Below are positions 51,008-57,805 of a stretch of 60,083 nt of DNA, one piece after another. Numbering within the stretch: the stretch's first letter is position 1; each line of letters opens with the position of its first letter. The notes under the pieces were generated by a model. The model was not told the DNA's origin and did no database searches. It worked only from the letters and a program-made list of their open reading frames with translations. This DNA is from Actinomycetes bacterium (GTDB lineage Bacteria; Actinomycetota; Actinomycetes; Actinomycetales; Microbacteriaceae): contig JAEYZI010000046.1 in assembly GCA_023428065.1 (NCBI GenBank), positions 1 through 60,083 of the forward strand, read 5' to 3'. The position numbers and the translations under genes are program-made.

Positions 51008-51772
51008 ATGTCCACCGCCACGATCGCCGCGCCCGCCGGCGACACCGCCACCCTGACCCTGCCGCGCCTTCTCGGTCTGCTCGCCCTTCGACTCGTGCTC
51101 TTCGCGGGGTTCCAGGGGCTCATCGCGCTCGCGTTGCTCGCGAGCGGCGTCGACGACCCGTGGCGTGCATCCGCCGCGTGGTGGCCCCTCGCGGCGGTCG
51201 CCGCGAACCTCGTGAACCTCGGGGTGCTCTCGCGCGCGCTGCGTCGCGAGGGCAGCGGGCTGCTCGAGCTGTACCGGCCCGCCCGCGGCACCTGGAAGCG
51301 CGACGTGCTGCTGGCGCTCGGCGTCACGCTCGTCGCGGCGCCGCTCGCCGCCGGCCCCAACATCCTGCTCGCGACCGCGCTCTTCGGCGACCCGCAGATC
51401 GCGCTCGACCTCTTCGTGCAGCCGCTGCCCATGTGGGCCGCGATCGTCGCCGTCGTGCTGTTCCCCATCACGACGGCCGCCGCCGAGCTGCCCATGTACT
51501 ACGGCTACCTGCAGCCGCGGCTCGCCGCGGTCGTCCGGGCCGGATGGCTTGTCCTGCTGCTGCCCGCGGTCTTCCACGCCCTGCAGCACGCCGCGCTGCC
51601 GCTCATCTTCGACCCCGCGTTCCTGCTGTGGCGGGCCGTGATGTTCCTGCCGTTCGCGATCCTGCTCGCGCTCGCCCTGCGCTGGCGTCCGTCACTGCTG
51701 CCCTACCTGCTCGTCGTGCACTTCCTGCTCGACCTGCAGGCGGCGCTCATGGTGCTCGCCGCAGCCGGCTAG
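51008..51772 (+). CDS. CPBP-like membrane protein (Abi/CAAX protease family)
   Basis: A 254-residue, about eight-helix membrane protein. The three CPBP blocks are recognisable: AAELPMYYGYLQPRL (motif 1), PAVFHALQHAAL (motif 2, FxxxH) and LLVVHFLLDLQAAL (motif 3, His-xxx-Asp). Motif 1 has Ala-Glu in place of the usual Glu-Glu, so one catalytic Glu is missing and the protease function is uncertain. ATG 51008 has CCGGAGC upstream. It is preceded by the 26-bp palindrome at 50915. Such proteins often mature peptides or give immunity to bacteriocins. Confidence 0.7.
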   Translation: MSTATIAAPAGDTATLTLPRLLGLLALRLVLFAGFQGLIALALLASGVDDPWRASAAWWPLAAVAANLVNLGVLSRALRREGSGLLELYRPARGTWKRDVLLALGVTLVAAPLAAGPNILLATALFGDPQIALDLFVQPLPMWAAIVAVVLFPITTAAAELPMYYGYLQPRLAAVVRAGWLVLLLPAVFHALQHAALPLIFDPAFLLWRAVMFLPFAILLALALRWRPSLLPYLLVVHFLLDLQAALMVLAAAG

Positions 51773-51774
51773 CA

Positions 51775-52353
51775 CTACCGGGCGTCGGCGCCGTCCTCCG
51801 CCGAGAGGCGCGGCTCGACGCGGCGCTCGGGGCGGAAGCCCGCCTTGTCGGCGTAGAAGGCGCGGATGCGGTCCATGTCGGCGGCCACGTCGCCCGTGAG
51901 CTCGATGGTGGGTCCGAGGCCCGTCGTCATCGTCGTGCGGTCGACGTAGCCGAGGGTCACGGGCATCCCGGCGTCCCGGGCGATGCGGTAGAAGCCGGAC
52001 TTCCACCGGGTGTTGCCGCCGCGCGTGCCGTCGGGCGTCACGACGAGGCCGAACACCTCGCCGGCCTTGACGCGCGCGACGACCTCGTCGACGACGCGGC
52101 CCGCGTCGTCACGGTCGACGGGGATGCCGCCGAGGCCGCGCATGATCGGGCCGCGCCACCCCGCGAAGAGGCTCTTCTTGCCGAGCCAGCGGAAGTCCAT
52201 GCCGAGCCGCCAGGCGATGCCCAGCATGAGCACGAAGTCCCAATTGGAGGTGTGCGGCGCGCCGATGAGCACCGTCGGGCGCGTGGGTGCGGGCTCGGTC
52301 ACGAGCTTCCAGCGGGAGAAGGCCCAGAAGATCCGTGCGATGAGGCGGCGCAT
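51775..52353 (-). CDS. 1-Acylglycerol-3-phosphate acyltransferase family protein
   Basis: A 192-residue PlsC-type acyltransferase. The catalytic His-x4-Asp is APHTSNWDFVL, the phosphate-binding motif is VTPDGTRGG (PDGTR in place of PEGTR), and the middle block is RGLGGIPVDRDD. It is short, with no membrane helix, as in the small actinobacterial members. The TAACGT 6 bases before ATG 52353 suggests a leaderless start. It is convergent with the CPBP-like gene, with just 2 bases between stop codons. Confidence 0.85.
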   Translation of the reverse strand: MRRLIARIFWAFSRWKLVTEPAPTRPTVLIGAPHTSNWDFVLMLGIAWRLGMDFRWLGKKSLFAGWRGPIMRGLGGIPVDRDDAGRVVDEVVARVKAGEVFGLVVTPDGTRGGNTRWKSGFYRIARDAGMPVTLGYVDRTTMTTGLGPTIELTGDVAADMDRIRAFYADKAGFRPERRVEPRLSAEDGADAR

Positions 52354-52359
52354 CCATCC

Positions 52360-52365
52360 ACGTTA
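52360..52365 (-). promoter_or_regulatory. Leaderless -10 element for the acyltransferase
   Basis: On the minus strand TAACGT ends 6 bases before ATG 52353. Confidence 0.5.
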
Positions 52366-52472
52366 CGTCGCGCGCATGTCGGCGCCGGAATCCGCGGGGG
52401 TGGACGACCCGGTCTAGTGCGAGTGCGCACAGGGGAGTACCGTGGGCGCCGTCATCGTCGTGAGGGGTAGTC

Positions 52473-53501
52473 ATGGACGAGCTCGACACGGTTCCTCGGC
52501 GCGTGTCGACGGGAGCCCTCCCCGGGTGGCACGACGTCGAGCTCCTCGTCGAGGAGGCCCACCGCTACGGCCTCGAGTCCTCCGAGGGTGTGATCGCCAC
52601 CTACATTCCGCGGCTCGCCCAGGTCGACCCCGAGCTGTTCGGTGTGAGCGTCGTCGAGGTCGACGGCGCCGTGCACGCGGCGGGGGATGCCGGGGTCGCG
52701 TTCTCGGTGCAGTCCATCTCGAAGGCCTTCGTCTACGCGCTCGTGTGCGAGGAGCTCGGCCACGGGGCGGTGCGCGAGCGAGTGGGGGTCGACAACACCG
52801 GGCTCCCGTTCAACTCCGTGATCGCGCTCGAGCTCAACGACGGGCACCCCATGAACCCGATGGTCAACGCGGGCGCGATCGCCACGACGGCTCTCGTGCC
52901 CGCCGCGACCTCCGAGGCGCGCTGGGCGCGCATCCAGACGGGCCTCTCGGCGTTCGCAGGCCGCCCGCTCGAGCTCGACGGCGAGGTGTACACCTCGGAG
53001 GCCGACACGAATCAGCGCAACCGCGCGATCGCGACACTCCTCCAGGCCTACGGGCGCATCGACGCCGACCCGCTCGCCGTCGTCGACGTGTACACGAGGC
53101 AGTGCGCGCTCCTCGTCACGGCCACCGACCTCGCCGTCATGGGGGCGACGCTCGCCGACGGCGGCGTCAACCCCGTCACGGGTGAACGCGTGGTCTCGGC
53201 CTCCGTCGCACGCGACACGCTCGCCGTGCTCGCCTCGACGGGACTCTACGAGCGCTCGGGGGAGTGGCTCTTCGAGATCGGCCTCCCGGGCAAGTCGGGG
53301 GTCGCGGGGGGCATCGTCACCGTCGCGCCCGGCAAGGGCGGGGTGGGCGTCTTCTCGCCGCGGCTCGACAGCGCGGGCAACAGCGTGCGGGGGCGACGGG
53401 CGACCCGCTACCTCGCGCGCGCCCTCGGTCTCGACGTGTTCGCATCCGAGGTGCACGAGCACGGACCCCATCCCCACACGAGACAGGAGGATCGCGCATG
53501 A
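52473..53501 (+). CDS. glsA: Glutaminase (GlsA family)
   Basis: A 342-residue serine-dependent amidase that turns glutamine into glutamate and ammonia. The SxxK pair is in FSVQSISKAFVYAL, and the other family blocks are GLPFNSVIALE, HPMNPMVNAGAIATT, SEADTNQRNRAIA and GKSGVAGGIVTVAPGKGG. Full length. ATG 52473 has GAGGGG upstream. It overlaps the MFS gene by 4 bases (ATGA). A short inverted repeat GTGCG/CGCAC is at 52417-52430 in the upstream gap. Confidence 0.92.
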   Translation: MDELDTVPRRVSTGALPGWHDVELLVEEAHRYGLESSEGVIATYIPRLAQVDPELFGVSVVEVDGAVHAAGDAGVAFSVQSISKAFVYALVCEELGHGAVRERVGVDNTGLPFNSVIALELNDGHPMNPMVNAGAIATTALVPAATSEARWARIQTGLSAFAGRPLELDGEVYTSEADTNQRNRAIATLLQAYGRIDADPLAVVDVYTRQCALLVTATDLAVMGATLADGGVNPVTGERVVSASVARDTLAVLASTGLYERSGEWLFEIGLPGKSGVAGGIVTVAPGKGGVGVFSPRLDSAGNSVRGRRATRYLARALGLDVFASEVHEHGPHPHTRQEDRA

Positions 53502-55135
53502 CGACGACGGATGCCGTAGCCCACCCGGAGGTCCGCGCCTCCTGGGCGCCCATGGTGGGCCTGTTCTTCGCCCAGACGCTCATGTCGTTCAACGTCGCCG
53601 CGCTTCCCGTCTCGATCGGCGGCATGGTGGACGAGTTCGGGGTGCCGCCGACCACGGCGAGCACGGCGATCGTCGTGTACGGGCTCGCGGTCGCCGCGCT
53701 CGTCATGGTGGGCGCGAAGCTCGGGCAGCGCGTCGGCTGGGTCCTGATCTTCCGCATCGTCGTGGTGACGTTCGCCGTGTCGTCGCTCATGATGCTTCTC
53801 GGGCCGAGCATCAGCTGGATCATCGCGGCGCAGGTCGTCGCGGGCGCATCCGCGGCGATCATCGTGCCGAGCCTCGTCGCGCTCATCGCCGAGAACTATC
53901 GCAGTCGTCAACAGGCCACCGCTGTGGGCTCGCTCGGGTCAGCGCGCGCCATCTCCGGTGTGACGGCGTTCTTCGTGGGCGGCGCCCTCGGGACGCTCGT
54001 CGGATGGCGTCCCGTCTTCGCGGTCGTGCTCGGCATCGCGGTGCTCGTCTTCGCCCTGAGCTTCCGCCTGCGCGGAGACCGCGGCGATCCGGGCATCACG
54101 ATCGATCTCGTGGGGGCCGTGCTCATCGGCCTCGCGATCGTCTCGCTGACGCTCGGCTTCAACAACCTCGGCGGCTGGGGCCTTCTCGAGGCGACCGACG
54201 ACGCGCCGTTCTCGATCGTCGGCATCTCGCCGGCGCCGCTGCTCGTCGTCGTCGGCGTCGTGCTGGGTCAGGCGTTCTTCCTGTGGACGCGGCGGCGCAC
54301 GCGACGGGGGAAGGCGCCGCTCGTGAGCCTCGCGGTGCTCGGACGGGGGAGCGAGCGCGCCGCGGTGTACGCGATGTTCATCGTCGTGGCGCTCGAGGCG
54401 GCCCTGAACTTCACCGTGCCCCTCTACATCCAGGTCGTGCAGGGGCGCACTCCGTTCGACACCTCGATCGCGATGATGCCCTTCAACCTCACCGTGTTCA
54501 TCACGGCGACCCTCATCGTGAGGTTCTACGGGCGTTTCGACCCGCGCACGATCGGGGTGTCCGGGTTCGTGCTGACGACGGCGGCGCTCGTGTGGCTCTC
54601 GTTCGTCGTGAGCAACAACTGGGAGACGCTCCCCACGATCCTCGGCCTCTTCGTGTTCGGCGTGGGGCAGGGCGCCCTCGTGACCCTCGTCTTCAACGTG
54701 CTCGTGACGGCGGTGCCGAAGACCCTCGCGGGCGACGTCGGGTCGATCCGCGGCACGACGCAGAACCTCGCCTCCGCGGTGGGCACGGCGGTCTCGGGCG
54801 CGCTGCTCGTCGGCATCCTCTCGGCGAATCTCGCGCAGGCCCTCATGGAGAACACCTATCTGCCCGACGAGCTCGTCGAGGAGGTGAGCCTCGAGAACGC
54901 CAACTTCGTGAGCAACGACCAGCTGCGCGGTGTTCTCGATGCCACCGAGGCGACGCCGTCGCAGATCGACGAGTTCGTGCGCATCAACGAGCAGGCGCGG
55001 CTCGCAGCGTTGCGGATGGGGCTGCTCGCGCTCGCGGGCGTCTCGGCGCTCGCGATCGTGCCCGCCGCGCGCCTGCCCCGCTATCGGCCCGGCGAGATCC
55101 CACCGCCCCCCAACGTGGCCGACGAGGCGGCGTGA
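53498..55135 (+). CDS. MFS carrier of the 14-helix (DHA2-like) type
   Basis: A 545-residue permease, the length and helix number of 14-helix proton antiporters. The first helix ends with FNVAALPVSIGGM, the loop after helix 2 is AKLGQRVGWVLIF, and the antiporter-type motif is GSARAISGVTAFFVGGAL. A large hydrophilic loop lies before the last helix (about residues 450-510). It overlaps the glutaminase gene by 4 bases, so it may move glutamine, glutamate or another amine; this is inference from position. Drug export is the usual family role. Confidence 0.8.
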   Translation: MTTTDAVAHPEVRASWAPMVGLFFAQTLMSFNVAALPVSIGGMVDEFGVPPTTASTAIVVYGLAVAALVMVGAKLGQRVGWVLIFRIVVVTFAVSSLMMLLGPSISWIIAAQVVAGASAAIIVPSLVALIAENYRSRQQATAVGSLGSARAISGVTAFFVGGALGTLVGWRPVFAVVLGIAVLVFALSFRLRGDRGDPGITIDLVGAVLIGLAIVSLTLGFNNLGGWGLLEATDDAPFSIVGISPAPLLVVVGVVLGQAFFLWTRRRTRRGKAPLVSLAVLGRGSERAAVYAMFIVVALEAALNFTVPLYIQVVQGRTPFDTSIAMMPFNLTVFITATLIVRFYGRFDPRTIGVSGFVLTTAALVWLSFVVSNNWETLPTILGLFVFGVGQGALVTLVFNVLVTAVPKTLAGDVGSIRGTTQNLASAVGTAVSGALLVGILSANLAQALMENTYLPDELVEEVSLENANFVSNDQLRGVLDATEATPSQIDEFVRINEQARLAALRMGLLALAGVSALAIVPAARLPRYRPGEIPPPPNVADEAA

Positions 55136-55145
55136 CCGCGACGCC

Positions 55146-55715
55146 TCAGGTGCCCGAGACGAGTGCGTCGCGCAGCTCCTCGGAGAGGTCGGGCGGCACG
55201 TCGACGGGCACGGCGAGGGCGTGGAGCGCGCGGGAGTAGTAGTTGCGGGCCGCTGCGGCGAGCGTGATGTCGACGATCTCCTCGTCGGAGAAGCCGAGTT
55301 CGCGCAGCCGCAGGGAGTCGGCATCCGTCATCGACGTCGAGTCGCGCGAGAGCTTCTGCGCGAAGTCCATCATGGCGACCTCGGCCTCGCTCAGGCCCGC
55401 GTCGTGGAAGTCGCGCGCGATGCGCACGAGCTCCGCCTCGTCGATCGCCTTGAGCGACTTGCGGCCGTGCGCGAGCCGGCACGCGCGCGATCCGATCGCC
55501 TGCGCGGCGGCGAGCGTCACGAGCTCGTAGCGGCGCAGATCCATCGTGCGGCGCGTGGCGCGGATGAGGTCCACGAACGCGCGCACCGCCTCCGGGTTGG
55601 TGGCCATGACGCGCGTGTGCGGGGGGACGTAGCCCAGGTCGGCGATGTCGGCCGCATACAGCTCGGCCGCGTCGCCGCCGACCTCGTCGGGTTCGGGGGT
55701 GCTGATGATCGACAT
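55146..55715 (-). CDS. AhpD-like (carboxymuconolactone decarboxylase family) protein
   Basis: A 189-residue all-helical protein of the AhpD/CMD superfamily. The active-site helix reads GSRACRLAHGRK, with one Cys where alkylhydroperoxidases have a Cys-x-x-Cys pair, and the His three residues later is kept. So a thiol peroxidase cycle like that of AhpD is unlikely. GGGAGG lies before ATG 55715. Its 3' end faces the MFS gene with a 10-base gap, and it is divergent from the small protein at 55785. Confidence 0.8.
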   Translation of the reverse strand: MSIISTPEPDEVGGDAAELYAADIADLGYVPPHTRVMATNPEAVRAFVDLIRATRRTMDLRRYELVTLAAAQAIGSRACRLAHGRKSLKAIDEAELVRIARDFHDAGLSEAEVAMMDFAQKLSRDSTSMTDADSLRLRELGFSDEEIVDITLAAAARNYYSRALHALAVPVDVPPDLSEELRDALVSGT

Positions 55716-55771
55716 GGTGCCTCCCGGCGACGAGCCTGGCACGTCCTCTCCCCCAGGGGAACACCGCGTCC

Positions 55772-55777
55772 TACGAT
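55772..55777 (+). promoter_or_regulatory. Leaderless -10 element for the small protein at 55785
   Basis: TACGAT ends 7 bases before ATG 55785, with no ribosome binding site. Confidence 0.55.
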
Positions 55778-55784
55778 GGCGAGC

Positions 55785-56132
55785 ATGGGCACGCTCTACT
55801 ACGCCGACCAGGCGATCGAGATGGATGACCGGACGCTCGCCCATGTCAAGGTCGCGGTCGTCACGAAGCTCCGACGGGGGGAGAGCTTCACGCTCTCGTG
55901 GGAGCACGGCGAGGCGGAGCCCGGGGGTCGCACGACCATCTGGATGCACGAGTCGATCCCCCTGCGGTTCGAGTTCGAGGAAAGCGAGCCGCCGGAGCTG
56001 CGTCGGGAGTGGATCGAGACGATCCTGCGCTCGGCGAACACGACGGGCGGCATCCATCTCACCGCCGAGGACATCGAGACCTCGGCGGAGCCCGCGGACC
56101 CCGGTGGCGGCTCCGCGATGGAGGCGCTGTAG
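55785..56132 (+). CDS. Small Microbacteriaceae protein, LYYADQ-DDRTLAHVKV type
   Basis: A 115-residue protein with the pattern MGTLYYADQAIEMDDRTLAH, KLRRGESFTLSW, then GRTTIWMHESIPLRFEF and a variable acidic tail. Homologs in this family are often auto-annotated as ATP-dependent DNA ligase, but the protein is far too short and has no KxDG nucleotidyl motif. A paralog on the other strand is at 56534. Two mostly-beta halves are likely. Function is unknown; the position next to an AhpD-like protein gives little help. Confidence 0.8.
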   Translation: MGTLYYADQAIEMDDRTLAHVKVAVVTKLRRGESFTLSWEHGEAEPGGRTTIWMHESIPLRFEFEESEPPELRREWIETILRSANTTGGIHLTAEDIETSAEPADPGGGSAMEAL

Positions 56133-56233
56133 CGCGGACGCCTTGTAGCACTAACGCGTTCGGAACGGAACCGGGTCCCGCAGGTGGCGCCGACGGCGCA
56201 CGCTGGGATCACCGGAGCCGAGGGGAGTCCGAG

Positions 56234-56527
56234 ATGAGAACGCTGCACTACGCCGGATGCGACTTCGTGACGTCGGATCGGGTGGCCGAGGCGTTCGTCG
56301 ACTACCTCGTGACGCTTCCCCTCAACCAGCCCCCCGAGCGCGTGACGATCCCCGCGCTGCGGGCGGGCGACGAGGTCGTCGCGGAGTTCGTCGTGACGGC
56401 CTTCGCGCCGATCGTCACGACCTCCTCGCACGAGCGCGAGGTGCCGCTCCACGGCGAGGACGCCGCGATCGAGGCGCTGCGCGGGAAGGCCCGCCGGCTC
56501 GACGGCGTCGGCCTCGAGACGCCCTGA
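56234..56527 (+). CDS. Small Microbacteriaceae protein, MRTLHYAG type
   Basis: A 97-residue protein. Its opening (MRTLHYAGCDFVTSDRVAEA) is like the start of its neighbours, but the following core (PPERVTIPALRAGDEVVAEF, VTAFAPIVTTSSHE) differs, so it may be a distant relative or another small family. One Cys. GGGGAG precedes ATG 56234. It lies between the two paralogs at 55785 and 56534. Function is unknown. Confidence 0.7.
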   Translation: MRTLHYAGCDFVTSDRVAEAFVDYLVTLPLNQPPERVTIPALRAGDEVVAEFVVTAFAPIVTTSSHEREVPLHGEDAAIEALRGKARRLDGVGLETP

Positions 56528-56533
56528 GCGGCG

Positions 56534-56893
56534 TCAGCGCGCCGGGTGGTCCTTGCGTTTGACCGAGTTGTCGCGCGCCGTGACCGGCTCGTCGGTGGCG
56601 GGGTCCTCCGAGAGCACGAGGCCGCGCGTCGACCCGGCCTCGACGACGAGCTCCTCGAGCCAGTCCTTGTCGATGAGCGGCACCCGGCTGCCCGAGTAGC
56701 GGAAGTAGAGGGGGATCGCGGTGTCGAGCCAGATCGAGCTGCGCCCGTCGCCGACGTCGGGGGAGTCGCGCCAGCTCAGCATGAACGACTCGCGGCGCCG
56801 CAGCTTCGCGTTGATCACGAGCTCGAGGTGCGCGAGCACCCGGTCGTCGAAGCTGATCTCGATGCCCGAGACGCCGTAGATGAGCGATCCCAC
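56534..56893 (-). CDS. Small Microbacteriaceae protein, paralog of that at 55785
   Basis: A 119-residue protein with MGSLIYGVSGIEISFDDRVL, AKLRRRESFMLSW, GRSSIWLDTAIPLYFRYSG and KDWLEELVVEA, aligning along its length with the one at 55785. The C-terminal tail is basic here (SVKRKDHPAR) and acidic there. GTG 56893 has GGAAGGGG upstream. Convergent with 56234 with 6 bases between stop codons. Auto-annotation as DNA ligase would not be supported. Confidence 0.8.
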   Translation of the reverse strand: MGSLIYGVSGIEISFDDRVLAHLELVINAKLRRRESFMLSWRDSPDVGDGRSSIWLDTAIPLYFRYSGSRVPLIDKDWLEELVVEAGSTRGLVLSEDPATDEPVTARDNSVKRKDHPAR

Positions 56894-56949
56894 GACTGCC
56901 CCTTCCGCTGGAGGCGGGTGTCGACGTGCGTCGGCGCCTGTCGCCGATG

Positions 56950-57723
56950 CTACCGCCCGTGGCGTCCCGCGAGCCGGGCGGTGAGTTCGCGCGCGGTCGC
57001 GACGACCGCGACGCCGAGCGCCTCCCACTCGGGCTCGCCCGCCGAGGTGCTCCGGAAGGTCACGCCCACGGCCGCGGCCGGGTAGCCCGCCGCGTCGAGC
57101 GCCGCCGCGCCCGTCGACGCGTAGTCGTCGGTGACCTCGCCGTCCTCCCGCGCCCATCCCCTCGCGCGCGCGGCGCGCAGCACCTCCTCGAGCGCGGAGA
57201 GCGTCGTCGGGCCGCGCTCGTTGCGGCGGATGAGGCTCCCGCGGTCGGGGTAGAGGGCGCGCACCTGACCGGCGGGGAGCGCCGCGAGCATCGATCGTCC
57301 CGTCGCGGTGAGGTGGGCGGGCAGGCGCACGCCCGTGCTCGTGACGGTCGTGGGTGCACGCAGCCCCTGCACGCGCGCGAGGTAGATGACGTCGCGCCCG
57401 CTCAGGAGCGCGAGGTGCGCGACGACGGGAAGGGGCGCCTGCGGCACGAGCCGCTCGAGCAGCGGCGTCGCGAGCCGGGTCAGCTGGGCCGAGCGGCGGG
57501 GCGCCGCGCCGAGTTCCGCCATGAGCGTGCTGGGGCCGTAGGTGCGGTGCTCCGGGTAGTGGATCACGAACCCCTCGTCGATGAGCACGCGCAGCAGCTG
57601 GTACACGGAGGAGCGCGGCAGCGCGAGGTCGCGCGCGATGCTCGAGGCGCGGGCGGGCGCCGCGCGTTCGCCGAGGTAGCGCAGGATGCCGAGCGCGTTC
57701 CGCGCGGCGGGGATCGCGGGCAC
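56950..57723 (-). CDS. IclR-family transcriptional regulator, likely of hut genes
   Basis: A 257-residue regulator. The N-terminal winged helix is ALGILRYLGERAAPARASSI, then ARDLALPRSSVYQLLRVLID and GFVIHYPEHRTYGPS (residues ~10-75); the C-terminal ~170 residues are the IclR effector domain with LRAPTTVTSTGVRLPAHLTA and ATGRSMLAALP. GTG 57723 was chosen for its ribosome binding site GGAG and position before the winged helix. It is divergent from hutH, with the palindrome at 57736 between them, so it probably controls histidine use and senses urocanate or histidine. Confidence 0.85.
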   Translation of the reverse strand: MPAIPAARNALGILRYLGERAAPARASSIARDLALPRSSVYQLLRVLIDEGFVIHYPEHRTYGPSTLMAELGAAPRRSAQLTRLATPLLERLVPQAPLPVVAHLALLSGRDVIYLARVQGLRAPTTVTSTGVRLPAHLTATGRSMLAALPAGQVRALYPDRGSLIRRNERGPTTLSALEEVLRAARARGWAREDGEVTDDYASTGAAALDAAGYPAAAVGVTFRSTSAGEPEWEALGVAVVATARELTARLAGRHGR

Positions 57724-57735
57724 GGGGCTCCGTTC

Positions 57736-57751
57736 GTCTGAGATCTCAGAC
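57736..57751. promoter_or_regulatory. 16-bp perfect palindrome between the IclR gene and hutH
   Basis: GTCTGAGATCTCAGAC is an exact inverted repeat, 12 bases from the IclR start and 54 bases before hutH. It is a likely IclR operator controlling both genes. Confidence 0.7.
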
Positions 57752-57805
57752 AGAATAACGCGCCACCCTCTCCCGTCGGGCGGGTCGTCGCGCTGGAATA
57801 CCGCC

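Noticed and set aside
52417..52430. GTGCG/CGCAC inverted repeat before glutaminase as an operator
   Set aside because: Only 5-bp arms made of common GC-rich words; expected often by chance in this DNA.
55785..56132. ATP-dependent DNA ligase (a label often given to such proteins)
   Set aside because: 115 residues, no KxDG motif, no OB fold; the label is not supported by sequence.
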